From an uncultured Lachnospiraceae bacterium (GTDB lineage Bacteria > Bacillota > Clostridia > Lachnospirales > Lachnospiraceae): a DNA stretch of 64,000 nucleotides. The position numbers and the translations under genes were made by a program. The stretch spans positions 65,178-129,177 of the forward strand of contig CAJUMJ010000003.1 in NCBI GenBank assembly GCA_910587095.1. The letters are read 5' to 3'. Positions 9,604 to 17,267 of this stretch are shown here, in pieces. Position 1 is the first letter of the stretch. The number at the start of each line of letters is the position of its first letter. The notes beneath the pieces are model-generated. The model worked only from the letters and a program-made list of their open reading frames with translations, had not been told where the DNA came from and searched no databases.

Positions 9604-9619
9604 TTGTTAATTTTAACAA
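9604..9619. promoter_or_regulatory. Palindrome, possible operator in GH3 leader
   Basis: TTGTTAA and TTAACAA flank a two-base centre, 27 bases before the GH3 start and downstream of its -10 box. The location fits an operator that blocks transcription of the GH3 operon. No cognate regulator can be identified. Confidence 0.4.
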
Positions 9620-9641
9620 AAAATACCGTACAGATACTGAC

Positions 9642-9670
9642 ATTATATGCCATTTTCGCCATAAAATCAA
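9642..9670 (-). promoter_or_regulatory. Promoter of the GH3 operon
   Basis: On the minus strand TTGATT (9670-9665) and TATAAT (9647-9642) are 17 bases apart, about 65 bases upstream of the GH3 start. Confidence 0.8.
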
Positions 9671-9710
9671 TAGAGTATGCCGCTCATTCCGCTTTTCTCC
9701 CTCTTTTTTA

Positions 9711-9739
9711 TTGCGCATTTACGGCAAACCCGCTATAAT
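9711..9739 (+). promoter_or_regulatory. Promoter of putP
   Basis: TTGCGC (9711-9716) and a perfect TATAAT (9734-9739) with a 17-base spacer lie about 43 bases before the putP start, divergent from the GH3 promoter. Confidence 0.75.
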
Positions 9740-9781
9740 AGCAAAGGATTAGCAGGAAAGCACAAATAAGAGGAGGAAATT

Positions 9782-11308
9782 ATGACATCACAGATTTGCA
9801 TTATCCTTGCGATCGTCGCCTATCTGGGCTTGATGATCTATATCGGCATTATTTTTTCGAAGAAAAACACACAGGCTGCGGAATTTTACCTGGGCGGCCG
9901 CAAATTAGGCCCGTTTGTCACCGCAATGAGCGCGGAGGCCTCCGATATGAGCAGCTATCTTCTGATGGGACTGCCGGGCCTCGCATACATATCAGGACTT
10001 GCGGAGGTAGGCTGGACAGCCATCGGCCTGGCCATCGGTACTTACTTAAACTGGCTGCTCGTCTCCAAACGCATCCGTCGTTACTCAAGCCATATCGGCT
10101 CCTTTACCATTCCGGAGTTTTTCTCAAAAAGATACGGCGATGACAAGCACCTTCTGACCTGTATTGCCGCCCTGATCATCGTTATTTTTTTCGTGCCCTA
10201 CACCGCCTCGGGATTTGCGGCATGCGGAAAACTTTTCAGCACGCTTTTCGGAATGAACTATATCGTCGCCATGCTGTTAAGCGCGGCAGTCATTGTTCTC
10301 TACTGTACTCTGGGCGGCTTTCTCGCCGTTAGCACCACCGACCTGATTCAGGGCGTCACCATGAGCATCGCCCTGCTCATCGTAGTAGGCTTCGGCGCCG
10401 TTGTGACAGGCGGTTTCGACAGTGTCATGAACAGCGTAAGTACATTGCCCGGATACTTAAGCCTGGTGCAAACCTACTCTCCGCAGACAAACAGCGCTGC
10501 CCCCTACACGCCGCTCATGATCGCCTCCATGCTCGCCTGGGGACTGGGCTACTTCGGGATGCCACATATTTTACTCCGTTTCATGGCTATCGAGGATGAA
10601 AATAAGCTGACGCTTTCGAGACGAATCGCCTCCGTATGGGTTGTTATCTCCATGTCCATCGCCGTGCTGATCGGTGTTGTCGGTTATGGTCTATCCCAGG
10701 CAGGTATTATTCCTGTCCTGGAAGGCAGTAATTCCGAAACCGTCATTATCCAGATTGCTTCCGTTTTAAGCAGCCGAGGCATATTTCCCGCATTAATAGC
10801 AGGCATTATTCTCGCGGGTATTCTTGCCGCCACCATGTCAACCGCCGACTCCCAGCTTCTCGCTGCGGCATCCAGTATCTCTCAAAATCTGATACAGGAT
10901 TTCGGGAAAAGAAAACTCGATACCAAAACCTCCCTGCGCATAGCAAGACTTACCGTGATCGTCATCTCCGTGATTGCCATCTTCATTGCGCAAGACCCTG
11001 ACAGCTCCATCTTCGGTATCGTCTCCTTTGCCTGGGCCGGCTTTGGCGCCGCTTTCGGTCCCGTCGTCCTTCTGGCACTGTTTTGGAGACGTTCCAACAA
11101 GCAGGGGGCACTTGCCGGTATGGTAGTCGGCGGAATCATGGTATTTGTCTGGAAGTACGGCATCGCAAAGCTTGGCGGCGCTTTCGCCATCTACGAGCTT
11201 CTTCCGGCTTTCGTCATCGCCTTACTTGTCAACGTGCTGGTTTCCCTTATAACGAAGGAACCGGAGGATAAACTTACACGGATTTTTGACGAAGTAAACA
11301 AAAATTAG
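9782..11308 (+). CDS. putP: Sodium/proline symporter PutP (SSS family)
   Basis: This 508-residue multi-spanning membrane protein imports proline with sodium. It shows the solute:sodium symporter core, with GGRKLGPFVTAMSAEASDMS near the N-terminus containing the conserved aspartate used by PutP, and about thirteen hydrophobic segments. AGGAGG lies six bases before the start. The gene stands alone between a consensus-like promoter and a terminator. Other SSS substrates cannot be excluded, but the PutP match is strong along the whole length. Confidence 0.9.
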   Translation: MTSQICIILAIVAYLGLMIYIGIIFSKKNTQAAEFYLGGRKLGPFVTAMSAEASDMSSYLLMGLPGLAYISGLAEVGWTAIGLAIGTYLNWLLVSKRIRRYSSHIGSFTIPEFFSKRYGDDKHLLTCIAALIIVIFFVPYTASGFAACGKLFSTLFGMNYIVAMLLSAAVIVLYCTLGGFLAVSTTDLIQGVTMSIALLIVVGFGAVVTGGFDSVMNSVSTLPGYLSLVQTYSPQTNSAAPYTPLMIASMLAWGLGYFGMPHILLRFMAIEDENKLTLSRRIASVWVVISMSIAVLIGVVGYGLSQAGIIPVLEGSNSETVIIQIASVLSSRGIFPALIAGIILAGILAATMSTADSQLLAAASSISQNLIQDFGKRKLDTKTSLRIARLTVIVISVIAIFIAQDPDSSIFGIVSFAWAGFGAAFGPVVLLALFWRRSNKQGALAGMVVGGIMVFVWKYGIAKLGGAFAIYELLPAFVIALLVNVLVSLITKEPEDKLTRIFDEVNKN

Positions 11309-11319
11309 AACCATTTTTA

Positions 11320-11359
11320 AACAGAGAATTCACCTTCTATGGTGCTTTCTCTGTTTTTC
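11320..11359 (+). terminator. Terminator after putP
   Basis: AACAGAGAA (11320-11328) pairs with TTCTCTGTT (11347-11355), with an inner CACC/GGTG stem, followed by a run of T. Confidence 0.85.
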
Positions 11360-11419
11360 TTTGTTCTAAAAATATTTTGCCTTTTTCTTCTGATTTTTTC
11401 ATGAACATTTCAGACATAA

Positions 11420-11448
11420 TTGACGAAAAATATTTTGATGTTTATAAT
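11420..11448 (+). promoter_or_regulatory. Promoter of the ArsR-type regulator gene
   Basis: TTGACG and TATAAT are 17 bases apart and lie about 65 bases upstream of the GTG start at 11513. Confidence 0.8.
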
Positions 11449-11512
11449 TTGATCATTGATATCGTTCATTTCATACTTTACTAATTTTATATCATTTTTG
11501 GAGGAACACACT

Positions 11513-12427
11513 GTGCTTCATATCACTTCCCTCAGTGACGGTCTGGATATCTTTAAAGCGCTTGGGTCTGATGTCAGAATCGAAATTTTAAATATCCTTC
11601 TGGATAACAACAGCATGAGCATGAATGAGCTGGCTTCCCGCCTGAATATTACAAACGGCGCTCTTACCAGCCATATCAAAAAGTTGGAAAACTGCGGGTT
11701 GATCTCCATTTCCAGTGAATCTGCCGGCCATGGCAACCAGAAAATGTACTCCGTCCATCTGGATAAGATTCTCATTGACCTGGAGCGGCAGGAAGATATA
11801 CTGAATGTCTACAGCACGGAATTGAAGGTGGGACATTATTCCGTCTATCGAATCTGCCCCACCTGCGGACTTGCTTCCGACAAGGCCATCATCGGAGAGG
11901 TGGATGATTCACGCTATTTTGATCATCCGGACCGTTACTCTGCTGATATCCTCTGGTTCACAAAAGGGTTCGTGGAGTACAACATCCCGAACTTTATTCC
12001 CGGCTTCCAGAAAATCACGCAAATCACAATCTCCGCAGAGTTGAGCTCCGAAGCGCCGGGCGTCAACAATGTATGGCCTTCCGACATCTCCTTTTATTTA
12101 AATGACGTTCGTATCGGGAACTGGATTTCACCAGGGGATTTCGGAGATTCCCGAGGCCTTTTCACCCCTGACTGGTGGTTCCCGAATTGGAATCAGTATG
12201 GCCTTCTAAAGCTTCTTGTCATCAACCAAAAGGGAACTTTCATCGACGGGCTTAAAATATCAGACGTGACCATTGACCGCCTCCACCTGGATTATCGCAG
12301 CAGCCTCCGTTTCCGTCTGGCGGTTGACGACGACGCCAAGCACGTGGGAGGCCTCACGATTTTCGGTAAAACCTTCGGAAACTATGGACAGGATATTAAA
12401 GTGAATATTCATTACGCTCCTATGTAG
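11513..12427 (+). CDS. ArsR-type HTH regulator with a large C-terminal domain
   Basis: The N-terminal 90 residues form a winged helix of ArsR type (DGLDIFKALGSDVRIEILN ... LASRLNITNGALTSHIKKL). A CPTCG segment and a beta-rich region of about 190 residues of unknown ligand follow. The total of 304 residues is far longer than a minimal ArsR repressor. Similar two-part regulators occur in Lachnospiraceae and are often linked to carbohydrate genes, but nothing beside this gene names a target. The start is GTG at 11513, with GGAGG eight bases upstream; the in-frame ATG at 11456 overlaps the promoter region and has no ribosome binding site. Confidence 0.82.
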   Translation: MLHITSLSDGLDIFKALGSDVRIEILNILLDNNSMSMNELASRLNITNGALTSHIKKLENCGLISISSESAGHGNQKMYSVHLDKILIDLERQEDILNVYSTELKVGHYSVYRICPTCGLASDKAIIGEVDDSRYFDHPDRYSADILWFTKGFVEYNIPNFIPGFQKITQITISAELSSEAPGVNNVWPSDISFYLNDVRIGNWISPGDFGDSRGLFTPDWWFPNWNQYGLLKLLVINQKGTFIDGLKISDVTIDRLHLDYRSSLRFRLAVDDDAKHVGGLTIFGKTFGNYGQDIKVNIHYAPM

Positions 12428-12488
12428 GAAGGAGAATGATCCTTTGTAATAGCATATATCCGCATAGGTTTTCCACGCTAACCGCCAT

Positions 12489-12630
12489 GTCACAGCTCTG
12501 CTGTGACTCAAAATCCGCGGACGAACAAGTTCGTCCTGGAGAATGCCCGTATTTTGGGCATTCTCCTGTGTGAGACGGTTTCTTGGCGTCCCGTCCTATG
12601 GCGGGTCGTCTTTAGAAACTCTTCTCACAC
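12489..12630. repeat. Four-hairpin palindromic intergenic element
   Basis: Four inverted repeats lie end to end: GTCACAGC/GCTGTGAC (12489-12507), GGACGAAC/GTTCGTCC (12519-12536), GGAGAATGCCC/GGGCATTCTCC (12538-12566), and a long imperfect stem starting GTGTGAGA (12568) and closing TCTCACAC (12623-12630), with inner GTTTCT/AGAAAC and CCCG/CGGG pairings. The last arm touches the stop codon of the alarmone synthetase gene. The block separates two convergent genes and may terminate both. Its modular form suggests a mobile palindromic repeat. Confidence 0.75.
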
Positions 12631-13418
12631 TATTCGCCAACGGCTATGTCAATCTTGCGAAGCTTTTCGAGAAGTATCTCCTCCTCCGACGGCATGTCCT
12701 CCGAGCACTCAATCTGCTGCCGCACCTGGCACATCTGCTCGTCAATCAAGGCGATCTGCTCCGCACATGTAGTCAACCTCTGCACAATCTCCCTTTGATT
12801 CGGTACTTCCTGCTTATATTTAAGCTGATGTTCCAGACTTGCCCAAAAGTCCATAGCTATGGTACGTATCTGTACCTCCACCGTCATCTCTCTCGTCTGG
12901 TCTGAGAAAAACACCGGCACGCTCACTATCATATGATAGCTTCGGTATCCGTTTGGTTTCGGATTCTTGATATAATCCTTCTCTCTGATCACGGTAATGT
13001 CATCCTGCTTTGCCAATGCACCGGCCAGCCCGTATATATCGTCCACATAAGAGCAGACCACCCGAATCCCCGCCACATCATAGAGATTATTCTCCACGTT
13101 CTCCACCGTAAATGCGAGCCCTTTTCTGTTTAACTTCTCCATAATGCTTGAGCTGCTCTTTAAGCGGGAATTAATGGAAGTGATTGGGTTCCTCCGAAAT
13201 CTCACATTAAACTCCGAATTTAACACGTCAAATTTTGTCCGCACCTCCTTGATTGCACAACTGTAGCGCATTCGCATCTCCTTGTAGTCCACCACCGTGC
13301 CCACCATCCGGCGCCTCTGTTCATAAATCTCTTTGTCTACCTTGGGAATCAGCAATGTCTGTTTCTCCTCGGTATCAAATCCCATTTCATCCAATGGGAA
13401 AAATGGATTTCCGCCCAT
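12630..13418 (-). CDS. Small alarmone synthetase (RelQ/YjbM-like GTP pyrophosphokinase)
   Basis: This 262-residue protein contains only a RelA/SpoT synthetase domain, with no hydrolase, TGS or ACT domain. Diagnostic blocks are INSRLKSSSSIMEKL, LYDVAGIRVVC, EKDYIKNPKPNGYRSYH and EVQIRTIAMDFWASLEHQL. Such enzymes transfer pyrophosphate from ATP to GDP or GTP, making (p)ppGpp for the stringent response. GGAGG lies nine bases before the start. The gene is alone on this strand and ends inside the hairpin block shared with the preceding gene. Confidence 0.9.
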   Translation of the reverse strand: MGGNPFFPLDEMGFDTEEKQTLLIPKVDKEIYEQRRRMVGTVVDYKEMRMRYSCAIKEVRTKFDVLNSEFNVRFRRNPITSINSRLKSSSSIMEKLNRKGLAFTVENVENNLYDVAGIRVVCSYVDDIYGLAGALAKQDDITVIREKDYIKNPKPNGYRSYHMIVSVPVFFSDQTREMTVEVQIRTIAMDFWASLEHQLKYKQEVPNQREIVQRLTTCAEQIALIDEQMCQVRQQIECSEDMPSEEEILLEKLRKIDIAVGE

Positions 13419-13541
13419 TTGTCCAAACCTCCGTTCAATTTCCTAATATATACCAGATGCCGTCGGAAAACAAGGAACGAATTATTAACTTTTTATTAGA
13501 ATTTTGGTAGATTTTAAAAACAGGGAAGGTTCGTAAAACGA

Positions 13542-13570
13542 TTGACTTCTCCAATGCCGCTACTTATAAT
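13542..13570 (+). promoter_or_regulatory. Promoter of the aldo/keto reductase gene
   Basis: TTGACT (13542-13547) and TATAAT (13565-13570) have a 17-base spacer, 36 bases before the ATG. Confidence 0.85.
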
Positions 13571-13606
13571 AGAAAACGTCTAAATGTAAATCGGGAGAGA
13601 AAATAT

Positions 13607-14788
13607 ATGCAATATAGAAAAATGAAAGACGGTACGGAGGTATCCATACTCGGCTACGGCTGTATGCGCTTTTCCAGCTCTGGTGGCAGAATCAATCTGG
13701 AAAAAGCCGAAAAAGAAATTATGCTCGCCATTGAAAGCGGTGTCAACTACTTCGACACTGCCTACATTTATGGTGGGAGCGAGGATGCACTGGGCGCTAT
13801 TCTGGAGAAAAATCACTGCCGGAATCAGGTGTATATCGCCACCAAACTCCCCTATTATCTGATGAAGAACGCCTCTTCCATGGAAAAGCTCTTTAACGAA
13901 CAGCTCCGCCGTCTGCGGACGGATCACATTGATTTTTACTTGATGCATATGCTTTTTGATACGGAAGTCTGGAATAAGCTTAAGGGCATCGGTATCGAAG
14001 AATGGATCGCGGAAAAGAAAAAAACGGGCGCAATACGCAATATCGGATTTTCCTTTCACGGAGATACCGCCACTTTCCAATCTCTGATCGACGCATATGA
14101 CTGGGATTTTTGTCAAATCCAGTACAACTATCTGGACGAGCACACACAGGCCGGAAGAAAAGGGCTGCTCTACGCCCACAGTAAAAATATACCCGTAATT
14201 ATTATGGAGCCTTTGCGCGGCGGAAAGCTTGTCGAACTTTTGCCAGCCAACGCTAAAAAGGCGATTGCGGAATTTCCCGTAAAACGGACGCCCGCCCGTT
14301 GGGCGTTTGACTGGCTATGGGATCAGCCGGAGGTAACCTGTGTCCTCTCCGGAATGAATTCCGTGGATATGGTACAGGAAAACGTAAGTTCCGCTGATCA
14401 GGCAACCGCGAACGCTTTCACCGAGGCCGACCATCGGTTGATCGACACGATTCGCTCGGAAATCAACCGCAATCTCAAGGTCGGCTGTACCGGCTGCGGC
14501 TACTGTATGCCTTGCCCGCACGGCGTGGATATCCCCACCGCATTTCGCTGCTACAATCATACCGCCACACAGAAGAAATTCAGCACTATTTTTGAGTATA
14601 TTCAGGTCACTTCGCTCCAGAAAAAGTCCACTTCCATGACCAACTGTACCAAATGCGGTGCCTGCGAAAAACACTGTCCACAACACATAGAAATCCGAAA
14701 AGAATTGCAAAACGCAAAAAAGGCCTTACAGCCTTTTTATGTACGTATCGCACTAAAACTTATGCACAAACTGGTCAGACAACGTTGA
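13607..14788 (+). CDS. Aldo/keto reductase with C-terminal ferredoxin-like domain
   Basis: The first 270 residues form an aldo/keto reductase barrel with the catalytic tetrad visible as Asp50 and Tyr55 (YFDTAYIYG), Lys80 (ATKLP) and His114 (YLMHM). The C-terminal part carries two cysteine clusters, CTGCGYCMPCP and CTKCGACEKHCP, consistent with iron-sulphur binding. This layout is common in anaerobic Firmicutes; the physiological substrate is unknown. A terminator-like hairpin lies inside the last 70 bases of the reading frame. The next gene converges, with its stop codon only one base away. Confidence 0.9.
   Translation: MQYRKMKDGTEVSILGYGCMRFSSSGGRINLEKAEKEIMLAIESGVNYFDTAYIYGGSEDALGAILEKNHCRNQVYIATKLPYYLMKNASSMEKLFNEQLRRLRTDHIDFYLMHMLFDTEVWNKLKGIGIEEWIAEKKKTGAIRNIGFSFHGDTATFQSLIDAYDWDFCQIQYNYLDEHTQAGRKGLLYAHSKNIPVIIMEPLRGGKLVELLPANAKKAIAEFPVKRTPARWAFDWLWDQPEVTCVLSGMNSVDMVQENVSSADQATANAFTEADHRLIDTIRSEINRNLKVGCTGCGYCMPCPHGVDIPTAFRCYNHTATQKKFSTIFEYIQVTSLQKKSTSMTNCTKCGACEKHCPQHIEIRKELQNAKKALQPFYVRIALKLMHKLVRQR
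14717..14738 (+). terminator. Terminator-like hairpin inside the reductase coding end
   Basis: AAAAAGGC (14717-14724) and GCCTTTTT (14731-14738) flank a six-base loop. It lies 50 bases before the stop codon. The same sequence read on the minus strand is also a hairpin ending in T residues and could serve the converging gene. Confidence 0.5.
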
Positions 14789-14789
14789 G

Positions 14790-15518
14790 TTAATTTTTGC
14801 CCAACATACTGTAGTTTCCCGTTTGATCATAAGAATCCAAAAGATAATGGTTTTTTGCCTGCATAGCGAGCACCGACTCCCTGTCGGCCGCCCGCGTGCC
14901 CTTTTTCCCGTCCGTCTTTGTCTTTTCCTGTGCAGTTCTATTAAGCGACATTTTTGCCGCCTTTTCTCTGTATCTGCGGTAAGCCTCTATCAGCCGTGAG
15001 GCGCTTTCTTTCAGCCGGTTTCTAATATTCCCGCGGCCGGTCTGGGCTACCAGCGTATTCTCCCGCTCAGCCCCTCTTAGTTCCTCCTTCCTGCTTCCGA
15101 ATGCTTTATGCAAAGCGGGAGTTACGGTATTTTCCGCCGCATGAATATCAGCGAGGGCTGCGCTCTGTATAGCCGCCCCCGCCGTCTCCATTCCTTTTTC
15201 CAGCCCGCCAAAAGTTGATATACTCACCCCGTCGCGCCCTGTCTCGGCACCAATTACGTTCTTTGCCGCCGTATCTTCAAGTCCCAAGCCAAACTTCAGC
15301 CTTCCGTCAAGGCTTTTGTCGGCAAATCCAAGTCCAAGACCCTCCGCCTGCGCCTGTGTCTCCCTGGCTGGCGCAAGGGCTCCGGCGCCGTCCTTCAGTT
15401 TTGCGCTGCCAACCATATGATCGGAAAACGGCTCATGAAAATGAGACGTCTTCCACTTGATCACATGATACTTTGTGTCATAATCTTCTCTTTGCTGTAT
15501 CCAGATGATATGGTTCAT
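14790..15518 (-). CDS. Hypothetical protein of the LytTR-linked cluster
   Basis: The 242-residue product is not recognised. It begins MNHIIWIQQRED, is rich in Ala, Gly, Lys and Glu, has no signal peptide or membrane segment, and its last third (KESASRLIEAYRRYREKA) is basic and probably helical. AAGGG lies eight bases before the ATG. It is the last gene of the minus-strand cluster from 18.3 kb. The gene order suggests a common process with the FliD-like protein upstream, but no function can be assigned. Confidence 0.65.
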   Translation of the reverse strand: MNHIIWIQQREDYDTKYHVIKWKTSHFHEPFSDHMVGSAKLKDGAGALAPARETQAQAEGLGLGFADKSLDGRLKFGLGLEDTAAKNVIGAETGRDGVSISTFGGLEKGMETAGAAIQSAALADIHAAENTVTPALHKAFGSRKEELRGAERENTLVAQTGRGNIRNRLKESASRLIEAYRRYREKAAKMSLNRTAQEKTKTDGKKGTRAADRESVLAMQAKNHYLLDSYDQTGNYSMLGKN

Positions 15519-15530
15519 ACCGTCAACCCT

Positions 15531-15695
15531 TCACAATCCTGCTTCGCGTAATCTCCTGGCATTCTCCTGTGTAATCTTCCACGACCAGCCCCTATGTCGG
15601 AACAGTTTATCTCGTTGAAAAGTAGGGTCATCATACTTATTTTTCAGCCTATCTTCTATAATTAAAATAACTTCCCAAACCGCTTCCGCCGCCAT
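15531..15695 (-). CDS. Possible small protein (54 aa) between clustered genes
   Basis: This short frame overlaps the 3' end of the FliD-like gene by 47 bases and stops 12 bases before the next start. An AGGA lies nine bases ahead of the ATG at 15695. The product is charged, with a segment reading TFQRDKLFRHRGWSW. No family is recognised. The tight spacing on both sides supports translation, but it could be a chance frame. Confidence 0.4.
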   Translation of the reverse strand: MAAEAVWEVILIIEDRLKNKYDDPTFQRDKLFRHRGWSWKITQENARRLREAGL

Positions 15696-16377
15696 AGAGG
15701 TTGGTCCTGTCAAAAGGACTGTAAATGCTGCTCTTTTCCGCCTCTATTTTCTGTTCCGCTGTGGCCGCCACAGATCCTGCTCTCGCCGCCACTTTCGAAG
15801 GAAAGCCGCTGCTGCTACCCCATACCTTTTCCAGAGTGTCCACATCTACCGCCGAAAGCTTCTCCTCGTCAATTGCCAGCGTACCGTCTGCCTTTCTGCT
15901 AACCCCCGTAGATGCCAGCTCTCTCTCCGCGATTCTCGCCATACTGTTTAACTGTGTTAAGTATGCCGTATCCGTCCTTGTTCCGGATTCCTTTAAATCT
16001 GTTATCATGTTGTTATACTGTTTGACAAAGTTTTTCACATTCGACACAATCTGCTCCGTACTGCCGTTCTCTCTCGCTTTGTCGTACAGGGAATCTTTCT
16101 GGCTGCTCTTTAAGCTTTCGCCGTATTCTCCCACCTGTTTTGCGTGATACTGCATATCATAGTAAAATTTCTGTGATTGGGAAGCGGAGGCCGTAAAGTT
16201 CCTGTCGGCCGTATTTCCCGTACCGCTGATGTTTTTGTTCCCCAAAAGGGCTGCTATCCTGCTCGCGCGGCTGCTCGAGTTATTTCGGCTAAGAGCACTT
16301 TTTAAAAGAGAATTCTGTTTGTTTGTCTTACTCCTGGGATTAAGCATTCCGCTTCTGTAATTTCTTGTGACTCTCAT
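15649..16377 (-). CDS. Protein with FliD C-terminal-like (hook-cap-like) pattern
   Basis: The 242-residue product starts with a basic Ser/Asn-rich stretch and then shows a pattern resembling the C-terminal domain of flagellar cap protein FliD: VKNFVKQYNNMI, GVSRKADGTLAIDEEKL and SSSGFPSKVAARAGSV. Full-length FliD is much longer, so this is either a truncated cap relative or another extracellular polymer factor. GGGGGAG lies before the ATG. A LytTR regulator gene is directly upstream on the same strand. No other flagellar gene is present in the window. Confidence 0.65.
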   Translation of the reverse strand: MRVTRNYRSGMLNPRSKTNKQNSLLKSALSRNNSSSRASRIAALLGNKNISGTGNTADRNFTASASQSQKFYYDMQYHAKQVGEYGESLKSSQKDSLYDKARENGSTEQIVSNVKNFVKQYNNMITDLKESGTRTDTAYLTQLNSMARIAERELASTGVSRKADGTLAIDEEKLSAVDVDTLEKVWGSSSGFPSKVAARAGSVAATAEQKIEAEKSSIYSPFDRTNLYGGGSGLGSYFNYRR

Positions 16378-16523
16378 ATGGTTTTTCTCCCCCTTATTTT
16401 CAGCATTCCGATCTGTTCTGTGACAAATTACTGTCCGGAACCGCCGGTTATATTATATATCGATCCGTCTTCCGTTTTGATAACCGTGCTTGTCACGAAT
16501 CGCATCCGTTTTGTCACCAATCA

Positions 16524-17225
16524 TCATTTCTGCTCAGCCGCGAACCGACTGTAGCGCTTCGCAAACTCCGCGTACTTCTGCTTTGACAGGTAAACCTTCT
16601 CCCCGCCTTCCACCGTAATGCTGGTATTATCGTACCCGCTGACTGCCCCAAGCGCCACCAGATAACCTCTGTGACAACGGAAAAAGCGCTCCCCAAGCAC
16701 TTCCTCCAGATGGTTCATACGTTCATAATACTCCAGCTTTTCCGTACGCATATGCAGAATCACCTTTCTGCCATTGTTCTCCACATATAGAATATCCTCC
16801 ACGGGTATTCTGCGATGCTTTCCCGCCGTCTTGATCAAAAGAAATCTCGACATCCCGGCCCGCTTTTCCACTTCCTTCTCGGCGCGCATTAAGACCGCTT
16901 TCAGCTTTTCCGTATCAACGGGCTTCACCAGATAGTGAAACGCCCCCACGTCAAAAGCCTGGAAAACCTGTTCCTTTATTCCTGTCACAAAAATCAGAAT
17001 GACATCGGACAGCGACCGCAGACTCTTCGCCGTCTCCATGCCATTCATTCCTTCCATCGCTATATCCAGCAATACGATATCCGGCCGGTATCCTCCCCTC
17101 ACAGCCTCTATCAGCTTCATCCCTGAATCAAATTCACTGGTCTGCGCTCCTGAAAACTCCTTGTCGAGTAAGGTTCGAATCCTTTCTCTCCCTCTCGTCT
17201 CATCATCGCAAATCGCAATTCTCAT
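16524..17225 (-). CDS. LytTR-type response regulator (AgrA/LytR-like)
   Basis: The N-terminal receiver domain has the acidic pair Asp7-Asp8, phospho-acceptor Asp54 (IVLLDIAMEGMNG), a conserved Thr (FVTGI) and Lys-Pro (YLVKPVD). The C-terminal half is a LytTR DNA-binding domain (RIPVEDILYVENNGRKV ... FFRCHRGYLVAL). The length, 233 residues, is normal. No histidine kinase gene is adjacent, so the input is unknown; the neighbouring cluster genes are the natural candidates for targets. The ribosome binding site is weak. Confidence 0.88.
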   Translation of the reverse strand: MRIAICDDETRGRERIRTLLDKEFSGAQTSEFDSGMKLIEAVRGGYRPDIVLLDIAMEGMNGMETAKSLRSLSDVILIFVTGIKEQVFQAFDVGAFHYLVKPVDTEKLKAVLMRAEKEVEKRAGMSRFLLIKTAGKHRRIPVEDILYVENNGRKVILHMRTEKLEYYERMNHLEEVLGERFFRCHRGYLVALGAVSGYDNTSITVEGGEKVYLSKQKYAEFAKRYSRFAAEQK

Positions 17226-17267
17226 CCTATTTGTCTTACGCCTCGTTTAATGCCTTCCTATTTTAGC

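Noticed and set aside
9578..9718. N-terminal extension of the GH3 protein
   Set aside because: The extension contains the promoter, and a perfect Shine-Dalgarno precedes the internal ATG at 9577.
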